Positions 46,246-55,494 of a DNA stretch of 64,000 nt are shown here, piece after piece. Where the stretch lies: contig NZ_OU912926.1 in the NCBI RefSeq assembly GCF_918378365.1, forward strand, positions 930,001 to 994,000, read 5' to 3'. The stretch is from Candidatus Nitrotoga arctica. GTDB lineage: Bacteria > Pseudomonadota > Gammaproteobacteria > Burkholderiales > Gallionellaceae. Below the pieces are notes generated by a model. The model was not told the DNA's origin, searched no databases, and was given only the letters and a program-made list of their open reading frames with translations. Position numbers and translations under genes: made by a program. Within the stretch, counting starts at the first letter, position 1, and every line of letters starts with the position of its first letter.

Positions 46246-47511
46246 TCAGCCGAAGCGCCGTTGCGCCTCTACCGCAAGACCGGCGCCAACGCTGCCGTAC
46301 AAGTCGCCTTCCATGCGCCGGGCCATAGGTAAGATTGCGGCAATGTGTTCGCGCAGCATGGGCACGCCGCTAGCACCGCCGGTGAAAAATATCGTATTCA
46401 CCGCCTCGCTACGCACGACAGCCTTTGCGAGCAAGGTGCTCAGAGTGTTGCCGATCTGTTCTACCAGCTCCGCCGACGCTTTTTCAAACTCGATGCGGGT
46501 CAGCGTGTGGCGCATGCCGGGTGCAAGTCTATCCAGATGTAGGGCTGCGCTATTGCCGGCGGACAGGGCAATCTTGGCTTCCTCCACCTGCACGGCCAGC
46601 CAATGGCCGGCGCGGTCGCGGATTAGCTTGAGCAGCCGGTCCATGGCTTCAGGCGCTTGGGTGTCCAGATACAGCTCCTGCAGATCGGCCCAGGTGCGGC
46701 TGGTATAGGCCTGGTTGATGGTGTGCCAGGTGGCAAGATTCATGTAGTAGCTGGAGGGCATGGTCAGGCCGCGCTTGAGCAGACTGCCATAGCCAAGCAG
46801 GGGCATCACGCCTTCCAGGCTCAGTTGTCGGTCGAAGTTGGTGCCGCCGATATGCACGCCGCTGTTGGCCAACAGATCGTCACGCCTGTCGGCTGTCAGT
46901 GCGCGTTGCGGCGAGAGCCGGATCAGGGAGAAGTCGGAGGTGCCGCCGCCGATGTCAGCGATCAGCACCAGTTCCTCGTGGTTAATCTGGCGTTCGTAGT
47001 GATAGGCTGCGGCGATGGGCTCGTACTGAAAGCTCACCTCGCGGAAGCCGGCGGTGCGGGCGATGGCTTCCAGCGTCACCTCGGCTTTGTCGTCGGCCGC
47101 TGTATCGTCATCCACAAAAAATACTGGCCGACCAAACACGGCTTGGTCGAAAGAGCGATCCGCTGCCATTTCGGCCCGATGCTTGAGTTCGGTGATGAAT
47201 TGGGTCAGTAATTCCTTGTAGGGCAGCGAGCGGCCCTGAATTTCGGTTTTGCCTTCCATCAGGCTGCTGCCGAGGAGGCTCTTCAAGGCGCGCATCAAGC
47301 GGCCTTCGTAGCCATCCAGATATTCCTTGAGGCCGGCCTGGCCAACGCTTACGGTGTTTTCTTCGGCATTGAAAAAAACTACGGAGGGCAGGCTGGGCTT
47401 GCCGTTTTCCAGTGCCAACAGGGTAGGCTGGCCGGGACACAGCCAGCCTACGGTGGAGTTGGACGTACCGAAATCGATGCCGCAGGCGCGGGCGGGAGTT
47501 TCAACAGACAT
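46246..47511 (-). CDS. yegD: Hsp70-family chaperone-like protein YegD
   Basis: A 421-residue actin-fold ATPase without the Hsp70 substrate-binding domain. The phosphate-1 motif is ACGIDFGTSNSTVGWLCPGQ, phosphate-2 is LVLIADIGGGTSDFSLIRLS, and the adenosine motif is TIFFTGGASGVPMLREHIAA. This domain set and length match YegD, whose client is unknown. Start at ATG 47511 (MSVETPARACGIDFG); an upstream extension is possible but lacks homology. It appears monocistronic. Confidence 0.9.
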   Translation of the reverse strand: MSVETPARACGIDFGTSNSTVGWLCPGQPTLLALENGKPSLPSVVFFNAEENTVSVGQAGLKEYLDGYEGRLMRALKSLLGSSLMEGKTEIQGRSLPYKELLTQFITELKHRAEMAADRSFDQAVFGRPVFFVDDDTAADDKAEVTLEAIARTAGFREVSFQYEPIAAAYHYERQINHEELVLIADIGGGTSDFSLIRLSPQRALTADRRDDLLANSGVHIGGTNFDRQLSLEGVMPLLGYGSLLKRGLTMPSSYYMNLATWHTINQAYTSRTWADLQELYLDTQAPEAMDRLLKLIRDRAGHWLAVQVEEAKIALSAGNSAALHLDRLAPGMRHTLTRIEFEKASAELVEQIGNTLSTLLAKAVVRSEAVNTIFFTGGASGVPMLREHIAAILPMARRMEGDLYGSVGAGLAVEAQRRFG

Positions 47512-47871
47512 GGTTAGGAGAGGGGTCTGAAATCGAACCGATAAAAAATGGAGCGCGATGCTACCGCCCGTGCAGGAAAATGTCGAATGGTAGCCAGAAA
47601 TGATCATTCAAAATTCTGCCCAAAAATGACAGCAGGGACCGATGATCTGCCCGTCATGACGAGAATACCAACCGTCGCTTCATCGGCTATTGCGGACATC
47701 AGGAGCGCCGATCAAACTTGTGTCGATCAGGATCTGCCCGTTGATTTTCCGCCGGGTGATTGATACCGCTGAAACACACCCGCTATGCCTCTACTTTCTT
47801 GGACTGGTAGCCCTGATATGGGTTGAAAATTCCTAAACTATCGTACTTTGGTTGGTTATCCATATTTTATG
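47512..47871. other. Intergenic stretch with a possible IS end
   Basis: No gene is supported. Around 47579-47630 a sequence resembling the end of an IS21-like element can be read (TGTCGAATGGTAGCCAGAAA, then GATCATTC and a CCAAAAATGACA repeat-like run), but no transposase accompanies it and I could not verify the likeness. The rest is featureless up to the repeat starting at 47872. Confidence 0.3.
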
Positions 47872-47977
47872 GCAAACGAGTAAAAAATTTAAGCGCGGCA
47901 TATGATTGATATGTAAGCGATAATTTTTTCGAGTAACGCCGTATTGTGACGAAAATTGGATTTTTAGAGATGCCCTT
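47872..47977. repeat. MITE-like repeat, copy 2 (truncated), overlapping the comEC stop
   Basis: It shares with copy 1 (19624-19809) the runs GATTGATATGTAAGCGATA and GAGTAACGCC, and the right end ATTGGATTTTTAGAGATG followed by CCCTTA. The left terminal repeat is not recognisable and about 37 bp of the interior are missing, so it is a decayed or internally deleted copy. Its terminal CTTA supplies part of the TAA stop of comEC on the minus strand. Confidence 0.65.
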
Positions 47978-50417
47978 ATGTTCCACCAGCAATGTCTTGG
48001 TGCCAATATCGTGTGTGGGTTCTGCGATATCGCTCTACGCTGATATTCTGCGCATCCATTTCTACGAGGATGGCGCCGTCCCGATCCGAACGCAATAGTT
48101 CGCTGTCCACTGCAAGATAGCGTTCGACCACCTCTTTATTCGGATGACCGAAGCGATTGCGGTAACCCACGGTGAATACTGCATAGCGCGGATGTATGGC
48201 CGCTACGAAAGCATTCACCGATGAGGTTTTGCTGCCGTGGTGTGGCACCACCAAAAGTGTAGCGGGGAGCTTTTCCTCATGTTGTTTCAATAATCGCCAT
48301 TCAGATTCTTTTTCGATATCGGCGGCGAGCAATATGCTATTTTTGCCCGTGCTGATTTTCAACACGCAGCCGCGGTTATTGTCGCGGATTTTTTCTGCTG
48401 CATAACTTTCCGCTGTAGGGTGTAGCACTTCAAAGTGCACTCCGTCCCATTCCCACGTTTGCCCATCCATGCAGCGTTGGGTGTTTGAAGCGTGTTGTAA
48501 CAGGGGATGGTTTGCAGCGAGCGAGGATGAGAGCCAACCTACCGGTAACCCTTGCAAAATAGATAATGCGCCGCCGGTGTGGTCGTTGTCATCATGGGTA
48601 AGAATCAGGCCGTCGAGTTGAGAGATCCCCATGCCGCGCAATGCCGGGATGAGGATGCGGTTGCCACTATTGGCCTCGCTATTAAAATTGGGACCGGTGT
48701 CATACAGCAGTGCATGGTTGTGTGTCTGAGCGGCTACCGCCAAACCTTGCCCGACATCGAAAATTACCAGGTGTAGCGTACCTTCTGGCGGTACTGCGGG
48801 CAGTACCAGAAACATGGGTAGCAGGGCGAGCAGCCCCAGCCAGCGTGCGGGAAATCCGCGTGGCAATAGCATCCATAACACACCAAACATGCCGATGGCT
48901 ATGCTCCATGTGGGCGGTGCGTGCTGTGTCCATACCACCTCTGGCAGACTATTCAGCCATTCCAGCAGGTTGATACACACTCCCATGGCCTGATGTGCCA
49001 GCCATAGCGGCCAATCAAAGGGAAGCACTGCACCCAGCAGGGTGAGCGGTACCACCACGAAGCTGACCAACGGAATGGCAAAAGCATTCGCGATCGGTGA
49101 CACTAGTGAAACTTGCTGGAACATTGCCAACAGCGGCGGAATCAGCCCAATGCTCATAGCCCACTGTACGCGACCATACGTTACTAACCAGTGCGGGGGG
49201 CGCAAACGGTGCGCCGTTACATAAAAAATTAATGCCACCGCACCGAAAGATAGCCAGAATCCCGGCGACAGCACCGCCCATGGGTCGAGCAACAATACAA
49301 CGAGCAAGGCGGCGGCAAGAATTTGTGACGGTGCGACAGTGCGTGATAGCCACAGCACCGTCGCTATCGTCGCCAGCATATACACCGTGCGTTGCGCCGG
49401 TACACCGTAACCCGCCAGTAGTGCATAGCCGAGTGCCACCAGTAAGCCGATGAGTGCAGCAGCTTTGCGTGCCGGTAGCGCGCGCGTGAGGCGTGCACTG
49501 CGTCGCCATAACCAATAGCTTGCAGCAAACGCCAGACCGGACAGCATGGTGATGTGCAGACCTGAAATACTCATCAAATGATTAACCCCAGTGCGCGTAA
49601 AAACTTGCCACTGTGCCGCTGGGATGCCGGCCTGATCGCCGATGGCAAGTGCGGTTAACACGCCGACGTAATTATTTTTTTCGATGACACTCGCTTCAGC
49701 GCTCTGGAGAACTTCTTTCCCGCTTGCGGTGTGAGGAATTCGTAATGGATGACGCTGATTGAGGAATGGGTTTAACCTTTTCTGGATATGTTCGCGCACT
49801 TTTTCGCGTAGGTTTTGGATATAGTAATCTGGTGATTGCACTAACGCATCCAGTCGTACGTTATCTTGCTTTCGATGAATATAACCATTGGCGCGCAGCT
49901 TGTTTTCCAGCATCCATGCTTCAAAATCAAAATCGTGAGGATTGCTGCTGCCGTGTGGCTGCTTCAAGCGTACTGTGAGCCGCCAGCGTTCACCGGCGTG
50001 GATGTCAAGAGGTTCTTCTCGTATACCATCGTAACTGGCAAGCAGGATGTGTGGCGGAACAATGGCATTGGGGGTGAGTACCTGTTCCACATCAAACACA
50101 AAACGAAGTCCGTGTTCATGCTGTGAAGGGAGCTTTGCCACTACGCCTATGATTTGAATGTCTTTGCCCTGCCATTCGGCAGGGAGAGTATCGGACAAAC
50201 GTTGCTGGGCAAAAAATGCTGCATAGAAAAACCCAAAGGTACAGGCAAATGTTGCAAGAAGAGCAGGGTATGCTTGGCGCTGCAAAAGAGTGCTACGCGG
50301 TAGTAACAAAATACCAGCGAGCAATAAAGTCAGCCCACTCCAAGCGAAGTTGGGAAGTACTGACTGTTGTTGCAAAAGCCATACGCCAAATGCAAAAAAT
50401 AAAACGGCATAGCGCAT
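47976..50417 (-). CDS. comEC: DNA internalisation competence protein ComEC/Rec2
   Basis: A full-length ComEC (813 residues). An N-terminal membrane segment and OB-like domain (about 1-200) are followed by the multi-helix competence channel (MSISGLHITMLSGLAFAASY; YALLAGYGVPAQRTVYMLAT) and a C-terminal metallo-beta-lactamase-like domain from about 560 (LHLVIFDVGQGLAVAAQTHN, with ILTHDDNDHTGGALSIL as the metal site and VPHHGSKTSSVNAFVAA). It forms the inner-membrane DNA channel for natural transformation. The ATG at 50417 gives the expected N-terminus. Its presence with type IV pilus genes suggests competence; the stop codon lies inside a repeat end. Confidence 0.94.
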   Translation of the reverse strand: MRYAVLFFAFGVWLLQQQSVLPNFAWSGLTLLLAGILLLPRSTLLQRQAYPALLATFACTFGFFYAAFFAQQRLSDTLPAEWQGKDIQIIGVVAKLPSQHEHGLRFVFDVEQVLTPNAIVPPHILLASYDGIREEPLDIHAGERWRLTVRLKQPHGSSNPHDFDFEAWMLENKLRANGYIHRKQDNVRLDALVQSPDYYIQNLREKVREHIQKRLNPFLNQRHPLRIPHTASGKEVLQSAEASVIEKNNYVGVLTALAIGDQAGIPAAQWQVFTRTGVNHLMSISGLHITMLSGLAFAASYWLWRRSARLTRALPARKAAALIGLLVALGYALLAGYGVPAQRTVYMLATIATVLWLSRTVAPSQILAAALLVVLLLDPWAVLSPGFWLSFGAVALIFYVTAHRLRPPHWLVTYGRVQWAMSIGLIPPLLAMFQQVSLVSPIANAFAIPLVSFVVVPLTLLGAVLPFDWPLWLAHQAMGVCINLLEWLNSLPEVVWTQHAPPTWSIAIGMFGVLWMLLPRGFPARWLGLLALLPMFLVLPAVPPEGTLHLVIFDVGQGLAVAAQTHNHALLYDTGPNFNSEANSGNRILIPALRGMGISQLDGLILTHDDNDHTGGALSILQGLPVGWLSSSLAANHPLLQHASNTQRCMDGQTWEWDGVHFEVLHPTAESYAAEKIRDNNRGCVLKISTGKNSILLAADIEKESEWRLLKQHEEKLPATLLVVPHHGSKTSSVNAFVAAIHPRYAVFTVGYRNRFGHPNKEVVERYLAVDSELLRSDRDGAILVEMDAQNISVERYRRTHTRYWHQDIAGGT

Positions 50418-50424
50418 GGTTTGC

Positions 50425-50628
50425 TTAGTGCCGCCGAATGAGCTTGAGCAATTCGCGCACCATTTCCAGTGCAATCGTTGGAATGTCGCGGCATCGGGTT
50501 GGGGGCAGTTTGTTCATTCTTTCAGCTTGCAGCCGCATATGTGCTTCGGCATACGGTAGGCCGCTCATGTCAGTTGGATCGGGTATTTTCGGACTCACGT
50601 GTGCAAACTTCCCAAAGAGGGCTGGCAT
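50425..50628 (-). CDS. Possible small gene just upstream of comEC
   Basis: A 67-residue basic protein frame (MPALFGKFAHVSPKIPDPTD ... MVRELLKLIRRH) ends 7 nt before the comEC start, a spacing typical of operon partners. I do not recognise it, and its ribosome site is weak. It could instead be a chance frame in the comEC leader. Confidence 0.35.
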   Translation of the reverse strand: MPALFGKFAHVSPKIPDPTDMSGLPYAEAHMRLQAERMNKLPPTRCRDIPTIALEMVRELLKLIRRH

Positions 50629-50699
50629 ATCAAATATAATCAGGTAATCTACTATCCTGATTTTGCTCAGTAACGATTTTGCCTTATTAACGATTGCTC

Positions 50700-51242
50700 G
50701 TGCCGAAAAAATATTTTAGAAAATTCCTGCCCAGCCATGAAACATTCAAACAAAGCCGTTGGGCGCGTTGGTTTGGCGGCTGGCTACATCATCCCAACCT
50801 ATGGCATCTTAACCGCCATTCAGTGTCGGGCGGCGTAGCCGTCGGGCTGTTCACCGGGCTAATTCCTGGTCCGCTTCAAATAATAAGCGCAGCTTTGCTG
50901 GCAGTGCTATTCCGCGTTAATTTGCCGGTGGCTGCGGTCACCACGCTGTACACCAACCCACTTACCATCGTGCCGCTCTATGCGCTGGCATATCAGCTTG
51001 GTGTATTTGTTACCGGGCACAATAACGGCCAGTCGCCCGTTAACTTTTCCCTGCCAGAAATGACTTGGGTTAACTGGCCTACCGTCATGCTGGATTGGCT
51101 TGTGTCATTGGGTAAACCCCTCGCTGCTGGCCTGCCGCTTCTGGCGTTAAGTTTTGCTATCGCGGGTTATTTTAGCGTGCGCATGCTGTGGTATGCGATT
51201 GTGGTATGGGAATGGCGCAGGCGTGCATCACGGCGGCAATAA
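50700..51242 (+). CDS. DUF2062 membrane protein
   Basis: A roughly 180-residue protein of the DUF2062 family. The N-terminal PKKYFRKFLPSHETFKQSRW leads into two or three membrane helices: HSVSGGVAVGLFTGLIPGPL, then LLAVLFRVNLPVAAVTTLYT with NPLTIVPLYALAYQLG, and a last helix near the C-terminus. Function is unknown; in betaproteobacteria it commonly sits beside comEC as here (divergent). I take GTG at 50700 as the start because MPKKYF is the common beginning; a TTG at 50694 is also open. Confidence 0.85.
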   Translation: MPKKYFRKFLPSHETFKQSRWARWFGGWLHHPNLWHLNRHSVSGGVAVGLFTGLIPGPLQIISAALLAVLFRVNLPVAAVTTLYTNPLTIVPLYALAYQLGVFVTGHNNGQSPVNFSLPEMTWVNWPTVMLDWLVSLGKPLAAGLPLLALSFAIAGYFSVRMLWYAIVVWEWRRRASRRQ

Positions 51243-51339
51243 TGATTTTCAGGGGCAGCGCATATGCCACTGTGCTCAATTTTTTATACCCTGGTATGGT
51301 TTTCGGCAAGTCGGACTTATTGACTAAGATAAAAAGATT

Positions 51340-52812
51340 GTGATGAAAAAACTTGACCAATTGAATTTTGATAATACTTTTTCTCGGCTGCCAGATATTT
51401 TTCATAGCCGTCTGAATCCTACGCCGTTGCCCCATTCCTATTTGGTTAGTTTTAATGCGAGTGCTGCCGAATTAATTAATTTGGATGTAACCGAAGCTGA
51501 GCGCGCGGATTTCGCCGATTATTTTATTGGTAACCGTTTGCTGCCTGGCAGCGAGCCATTATCGATGCTCTACGCCGGGCACCAATTTGGTTCCTTTGTG
51601 TCTCAATTGGGAGATGGGCGCGCAATTTTGCTTGGTGAAATAAAAAACAGCAATGGAGAGTATTGGGATATTCAATTGAAAGGGGCTGGTATCACACCGT
51701 TTTCGCGCAATGGCGATGGGCGTGCCGTGCTGCGATCCAGCATTCGTGAATACTTGTGTTCAGAAGCAATGCATGGCCTGGGTATTCCTACTTCTCGTGC
51801 TTTGTGCATTGTGGGCAGCGACGCAGAGGTGTACCGTGAGACTATCGAAAGTGCCGCGGTGGTTACTCGTTTATCACCGTCGCATGTGCGTTTTGGTTCG
51901 TTTGAGGTGTTCGCCTATAGGGATCAGCACGAGCCGATCGCCTTGCTTGCTGATTATGTTATCGCCAAGCATTTTCCTGATATAAGCGATGCGCCGGACA
52001 AGTACTTGCGTTTTTTGAATGAAGTAATCACGCGCACCGCAAGTCTGATGGCTCAATGGCAAGCTGTCGGTTTCGCACATGGCGTGATGAATACGGACAA
52101 CATGTCGATCCTGGGGCTAACTTTCGATTATGGCCCCTTCGGTTTTATGGAAACCTACGACCCGGGTTTTATTTGTAATCACTCCGACCATGGCGGGCGC
52201 TACGCCTTTGATCAGCAGCCGCAAATCGGCTTGTGGAATCTGGCTTGTCTGGCGCAGGCTTTGACGCCTATTATTGCGGTGGAGGAAGCGCAAGAGGCCC
52301 TGGAAAATTACGAGCCGACATATTTCGAACACTATACTGAATTGATGGGCAAGAAGCTGGGACTAACCAACGTCACCAAAGAAGATGCTTCTCTAGTTAC
52401 CCCACTGCTGGAAATGATGCGCGCAAGCCAGCTGGATTACACCAATCTGTTTCGCAGTTTAGGTCTGTTCAAATTCGCGCCGGATGAGAGAAGCAGCGAG
52501 TTACGCGATCAATTTGTCGATCGAGCAGCGTTTGACGCTTGGGCTGATGTTTATCGTACACGTCTGCAAAGTGAGCCTGGAACGGATGAGGAGCGAAAGG
52601 CACGTATGGACAAGGTTAACCCGAAATATATTCTGCGCAATTCCATGGCACAAAGTGCGATTGCTTTAGCTGAGCGGGAACGTGATTTTTCGGAAGTAGA
52701 TCGCTTGCTGGCATTACTTAGCCGACCTTTCGATGAGCAGCCAGAAATGGAAGATTATGCTGCGCCAGCACCGGATTGGGCGCGCCATGTCGTGGTCAGT
52801 TGTTCATCCTGA
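51340..52812 (+). CDS. selO: Protein adenylyltransferase SelO (YdiU)
   Basis: A 490-residue pseudokinase-fold enzyme that transfers AMP to Ser/Thr/Tyr of redox-related proteins. Signature strings are GDGRAILLGEIKNSNGEYWD, IQLKGAGITPFSRNGDGRAV, RSSIREYLCSEAMHGLGIPT, HGVMNTDNMSILGLTFDYGP and DPGFICNHSDHGGRYAFDQQ. The last three residues are Cys-Ser-Ser, the same place where eukaryotic SelO carries selenocysteine-Ser-Ser. It stands alone with its own upstream region. Confidence 0.95.
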   Translation: MMKKLDQLNFDNTFSRLPDIFHSRLNPTPLPHSYLVSFNASAAELINLDVTEAERADFADYFIGNRLLPGSEPLSMLYAGHQFGSFVSQLGDGRAILLGEIKNSNGEYWDIQLKGAGITPFSRNGDGRAVLRSSIREYLCSEAMHGLGIPTSRALCIVGSDAEVYRETIESAAVVTRLSPSHVRFGSFEVFAYRDQHEPIALLADYVIAKHFPDISDAPDKYLRFLNEVITRTASLMAQWQAVGFAHGVMNTDNMSILGLTFDYGPFGFMETYDPGFICNHSDHGGRYAFDQQPQIGLWNLACLAQALTPIIAVEEAQEALENYEPTYFEHYTELMGKKLGLTNVTKEDASLVTPLLEMMRASQLDYTNLFRSLGLFKFAPDERSSELRDQFVDRAAFDAWADVYRTRLQSEPGTDEERKARMDKVNPKYILRNSMAQSAIALAERERDFSEVDRLLALLSRPFDEQPEMEDYAAPAPDWARHVVVSCSS

Positions 52813-53008
52813 TGAATGAATGCTGTCTGTAAAGCTTTTGGGTTGCCAAAGCAACACCCTAAAGCTTAGCCGGAATTTAAGCTTGGCCGACAGAGTAGAT
52901 ATTTTGTGTTGTTTGATGACGAATTATTTGCGGCTAAAATTGTTCACACGTATACCGGCATGAGAAATTTCCCATACAAATCCGCAAAAAACCAAAAGTT
53001 AGGTCGTT

Positions 53009-54358
53009 ATGTTGGATGAGCATAGCGCATTGAGCGACTGGCTCGCCTATCTTGAGACCAAGCATCCCAAAGCTATTGAACTGGGTCTTGAGCGTGTTGC
53101 AAAAGTTAAACAGCGGCTGGGACTTAACCCAACTTTTCCGGTTATTGTTGTCGGCGGTACTAACGGCAAAGGTTCAGTGTGCGCAATGCTTGAAAGCATG
53201 CTGCACGCGGCAGGTTATCGTGTTGGTTGCTACACTTCGCCTCACTTGCTGGATTACAACGAACGCGTCCGTATCGGCCAGCGGCAGGCCAGTGATGCGG
53301 TGCTGTGTGCAGCATTCGAGCGAGTAGAGCAGGCGCGTGCGGTTCCACCTTTGCAAAACATGGATGCCAGCTTGCAGGGCAATGATGAATTATCAGAAAT
53401 TTCGTTAACCTATTTCGAGTTTGGCACGCTGGCTGCGATGCAATGTTTTATCGATCAAGCGGTAGAGGTGGCGATACTGGAAGTGGGTCTGGGTGGACGG
53501 CTGGATGCGGTTAATGTGTTCGACCATGATTGTGCGGTGGTTACCAGCATAGATTTGGATCATATGGAGTATCTTGGTGATACGCGTGAACATATTGCAT
53601 ATGAGAAGGCGGGAATTTTTCGTGTTGGGAAAGTGGCGGTGTTTGGCGATATGGATGTGCCTATTACGATCCGTGCGCAGGCACAGCATGTCGGCGCGCA
53701 GCTTTGGTGTCTGGGTGAGCAATTTAGTTTCACGGCAGGTGCGCAACAGTGGAATTATCATGGTGTGAGTGGTACTCGCAGCGCCTTGCCCTATCCTGCT
53801 TTGCGTGGAGCATTTCAATTGCACAATGCCAGCGCCGCATTGGCGGCGCTGGATGCGCTTAAGAATAAATTGCCGGTGAGTATGGCGGCGGTACGGCGAG
53901 GCTTGGTCGAGGTAGTGTTGCCAGGTCGTTTTCAGGTTGTACCCGGCAGGCCGATGCTGATTTTGGATGTGGCGCACAATCCCCAGGCGGCGCGCTCTCT
54001 GGCGCGAAATTTGGCCGACTTGCCGCCTTGCCACAAGACTTTCGCAGTGTTCGCCATGCTTAAGGACAAGGATATGGCCAGTGTTGCGCGTGCGCTCAAG
54101 GGGCAAGTGGATGTCTGGTTAGTGGCTGGCATAGCCGCGTCACGCGGTGCAACGGCCGCAGAATTATCCAGAGTGCTATATGCCGAGAGAGTAAAAAGTG
54201 CAGTGTTGACGTTTGTCACAGTAACAGATGCGCTACAGCATGCCTGTAATGAGGCTGTCGAAAATGATAGAATTATAGCATTCGGTTCATTCTATACAGT
54301 AGCGGAAGTGATGCGTGCGCAGTCTGCGCTACGCTTTGATTTGCGCGGAGATACATAA
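53009..54358 (+). CDS. folC: Folylpolyglutamate synthase / dihydrofolate synthase FolC
   Basis: FolC adds glutamate to dihydropteroate and folates. The ATP-binding loop is VIVVGGTNGKGSVCAMLESM, the Mur-ligase-like motifs continue VEVAILEVGLGGRLDAVNVF and VTSIDLDHMEYLGDTREHIA, and the C-terminal domain has LILDVAHNPQAARSLARNLA. Length 449 is slightly longer than E. coli (422). The stop TAA overlaps the ATG of the next gene by one base (TAATG), so the folC-SPOR-cvpA-purF operon is tightly coupled. Confidence 0.95.
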   Translation: MLDEHSALSDWLAYLETKHPKAIELGLERVAKVKQRLGLNPTFPVIVVGGTNGKGSVCAMLESMLHAAGYRVGCYTSPHLLDYNERVRIGQRQASDAVLCAAFERVEQARAVPPLQNMDASLQGNDELSEISLTYFEFGTLAAMQCFIDQAVEVAILEVGLGGRLDAVNVFDHDCAVVTSIDLDHMEYLGDTREHIAYEKAGIFRVGKVAVFGDMDVPITIRAQAQHVGAQLWCLGEQFSFTAGAQQWNYHGVSGTRSALPYPALRGAFQLHNASAALAALDALKNKLPVSMAAVRRGLVEVVLPGRFQVVPGRPMLILDVAHNPQAARSLARNLADLPPCHKTFAVFAMLKDKDMASVARALKGQVDVWLVAGIAASRGATAAELSRVLYAERVKSAVLTFVTVTDALQHACNEAVENDRIIAFGSFYTVAEVMRAQSALRFDLRGDT

Positions 54359-54975
54359 TGGCAAAGCAACTGATGGATGATGAAGTCAGTCTGAAGCGTC
54401 GAGCAAGACGTCGGTTGATTGGCGCAGTGGCACTTGTCATCGTAATTGTGGTGCTACTGCCCATGGTGTTGGATAGCGAACCCAAGTTAGGGGGCCAGGA
54501 TATTGAGTTGCGCATTCCGGACAAAGATAAGGTGGGTGAGTTCATGCCCAAGATGGGCATGCCGTCAGCGCCTGTCTCCGTTCTTGCGGTTTCTTCACCG
54601 GTTGCTGTTCCTGTTTCAGCTGTGCCCAGCCTACCTGTCATTAAAGAACAGGTAGTCGCGGCATCGCAAACGATTGAAAGTAAGCTTGCTCCAGTCAAGT
54701 CTGAAGTTAAGTCTGTTGGGGAGATTCACATAGAGAACAGGAAAATCACGCCACACTCTGGTTTTGTGGTGCAGGTTGGCGCATTTGCAAATGCCGACAC
54801 CGCGCACCAATGGCAGAAAAAATTGAATGAACAAAATATCAAAGTTTATACCGAGAAGGTAGGTAACAAAATCCGCGTACGCGCCGGTCCTTATGCCACG
54901 CGTGAAGCTGCAGACAATATCTACAAAAAGCTGGAGGCGCAAGGGCTGAAACCGACGGTAAGTCCAGCGTATTAG
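54358..54975 (+). CDS. SPOR-domain protein (DedD-like)
   Basis: A 205-residue bitopic protein. One membrane helix (RRLIGAVALVIVIVVLLPMV, about 19-39), a Val/Pro/Ser-rich periplasmic linker and a C-terminal SPOR domain of about 75 residues (GFVVQVGAFANADTAHQWQK ... IRVRAGPYATREAADNIYKK). SPOR domains bind denuded peptidoglycan at the septum. By position between folC and cvpA this corresponds to E. coli dedD, a septal ring protein. Confidence 0.9.
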   Translation: MAKQLMDDEVSLKRRARRRLIGAVALVIVIVVLLPMVLDSEPKLGGQDIELRIPDKDKVGEFMPKMGMPSAPVSVLAVSSPVAVPVSAVPSLPVIKEQVVAASQTIESKLAPVKSEVKSVGEIHIENRKITPHSGFVVQVGAFANADTAHQWQKKLNEQNIKVYTEKVGNKIRVRAGPYATREAADNIYKKLEAQGLKPTVSPAY

Positions 54976-54977
54976 GC

Positions 54978-55478
54978 ATGACGTGGTTTGATTATACTGT
55001 CATTATAATTGCCGTATGGTCGGTGTTGCTGGGATGGTGGCGCGGCTTTGTGTATGAGGTGTTGTCGCTACTCGGTTGGGTGGCAGCTTACGCGGTGGCA
55101 CGTTGGCAGGCAGTAAATTTGGCAGCGTTAATGCCGGCAGAGCTTGGGATAGATGCGATTAAGGTCACGGTTGCTTTTATCTTGCTGTTTGTGGCGACCT
55201 TGATCGTGAGTGGTATCGTGATATGGTTGTTATCGAAATTAATTAAGTTCACCGGCCTCGGTTGGATAGACGGCCTATTCGGCAGTCTATTTGGCATGCT
55301 ACGTGGCATGCTATTAGTGCTGATGTTGGTTCTGCTAGCGGGGTTGACTGATTTGCCGAAAAAGCCGTTTTGGCGCGAGGCGAAGTTAAGTAAGCCATTA
55401 GAAAGTATGGCTCTAGCTAGCTTGGTCTGGTTGCCAGATAGCGTGGCGCGCCGTGTGCATTTTGGATTGAGAAAATGA
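54978..55478 (+). CDS. cvpA: CvpA family inner-membrane protein
   Basis: A 166-residue protein with four membrane segments (about 4-24, 29-46, 62-88, 103-123). The family hallmark is MTWFDYTVIIIAVWSVLLGW followed by WRGFVYEVLSLLGWVAAYAV. CvpA is required for colicin V production and for envelope integrity in other bacteria; its molecular role is unclear. It lies 2 nt after the SPOR gene and 16 bp before purF, the standard order. Confidence 0.93.
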   Translation: MTWFDYTVIIIAVWSVLLGWWRGFVYEVLSLLGWVAAYAVARWQAVNLAALMPAELGIDAIKVTVAFILLFVATLIVSGIVIWLLSKLIKFTGLGWIDGLFGSLFGMLRGMLLVLMLVLLAGLTDLPKKPFWREAKLSKPLESMALASLVWLPDSVARRVHFGLRK

Positions 55479-55494
55479 ATATTGGGGTTAAAAC

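Noticed and set aside
47548..47763. A 71-residue plus-strand frame in the yegD-comEC gap
   Set aside because: No motif, no ribosome site, and it overlaps the yegD leader; a possible IS21-like end here could not be confirmed.
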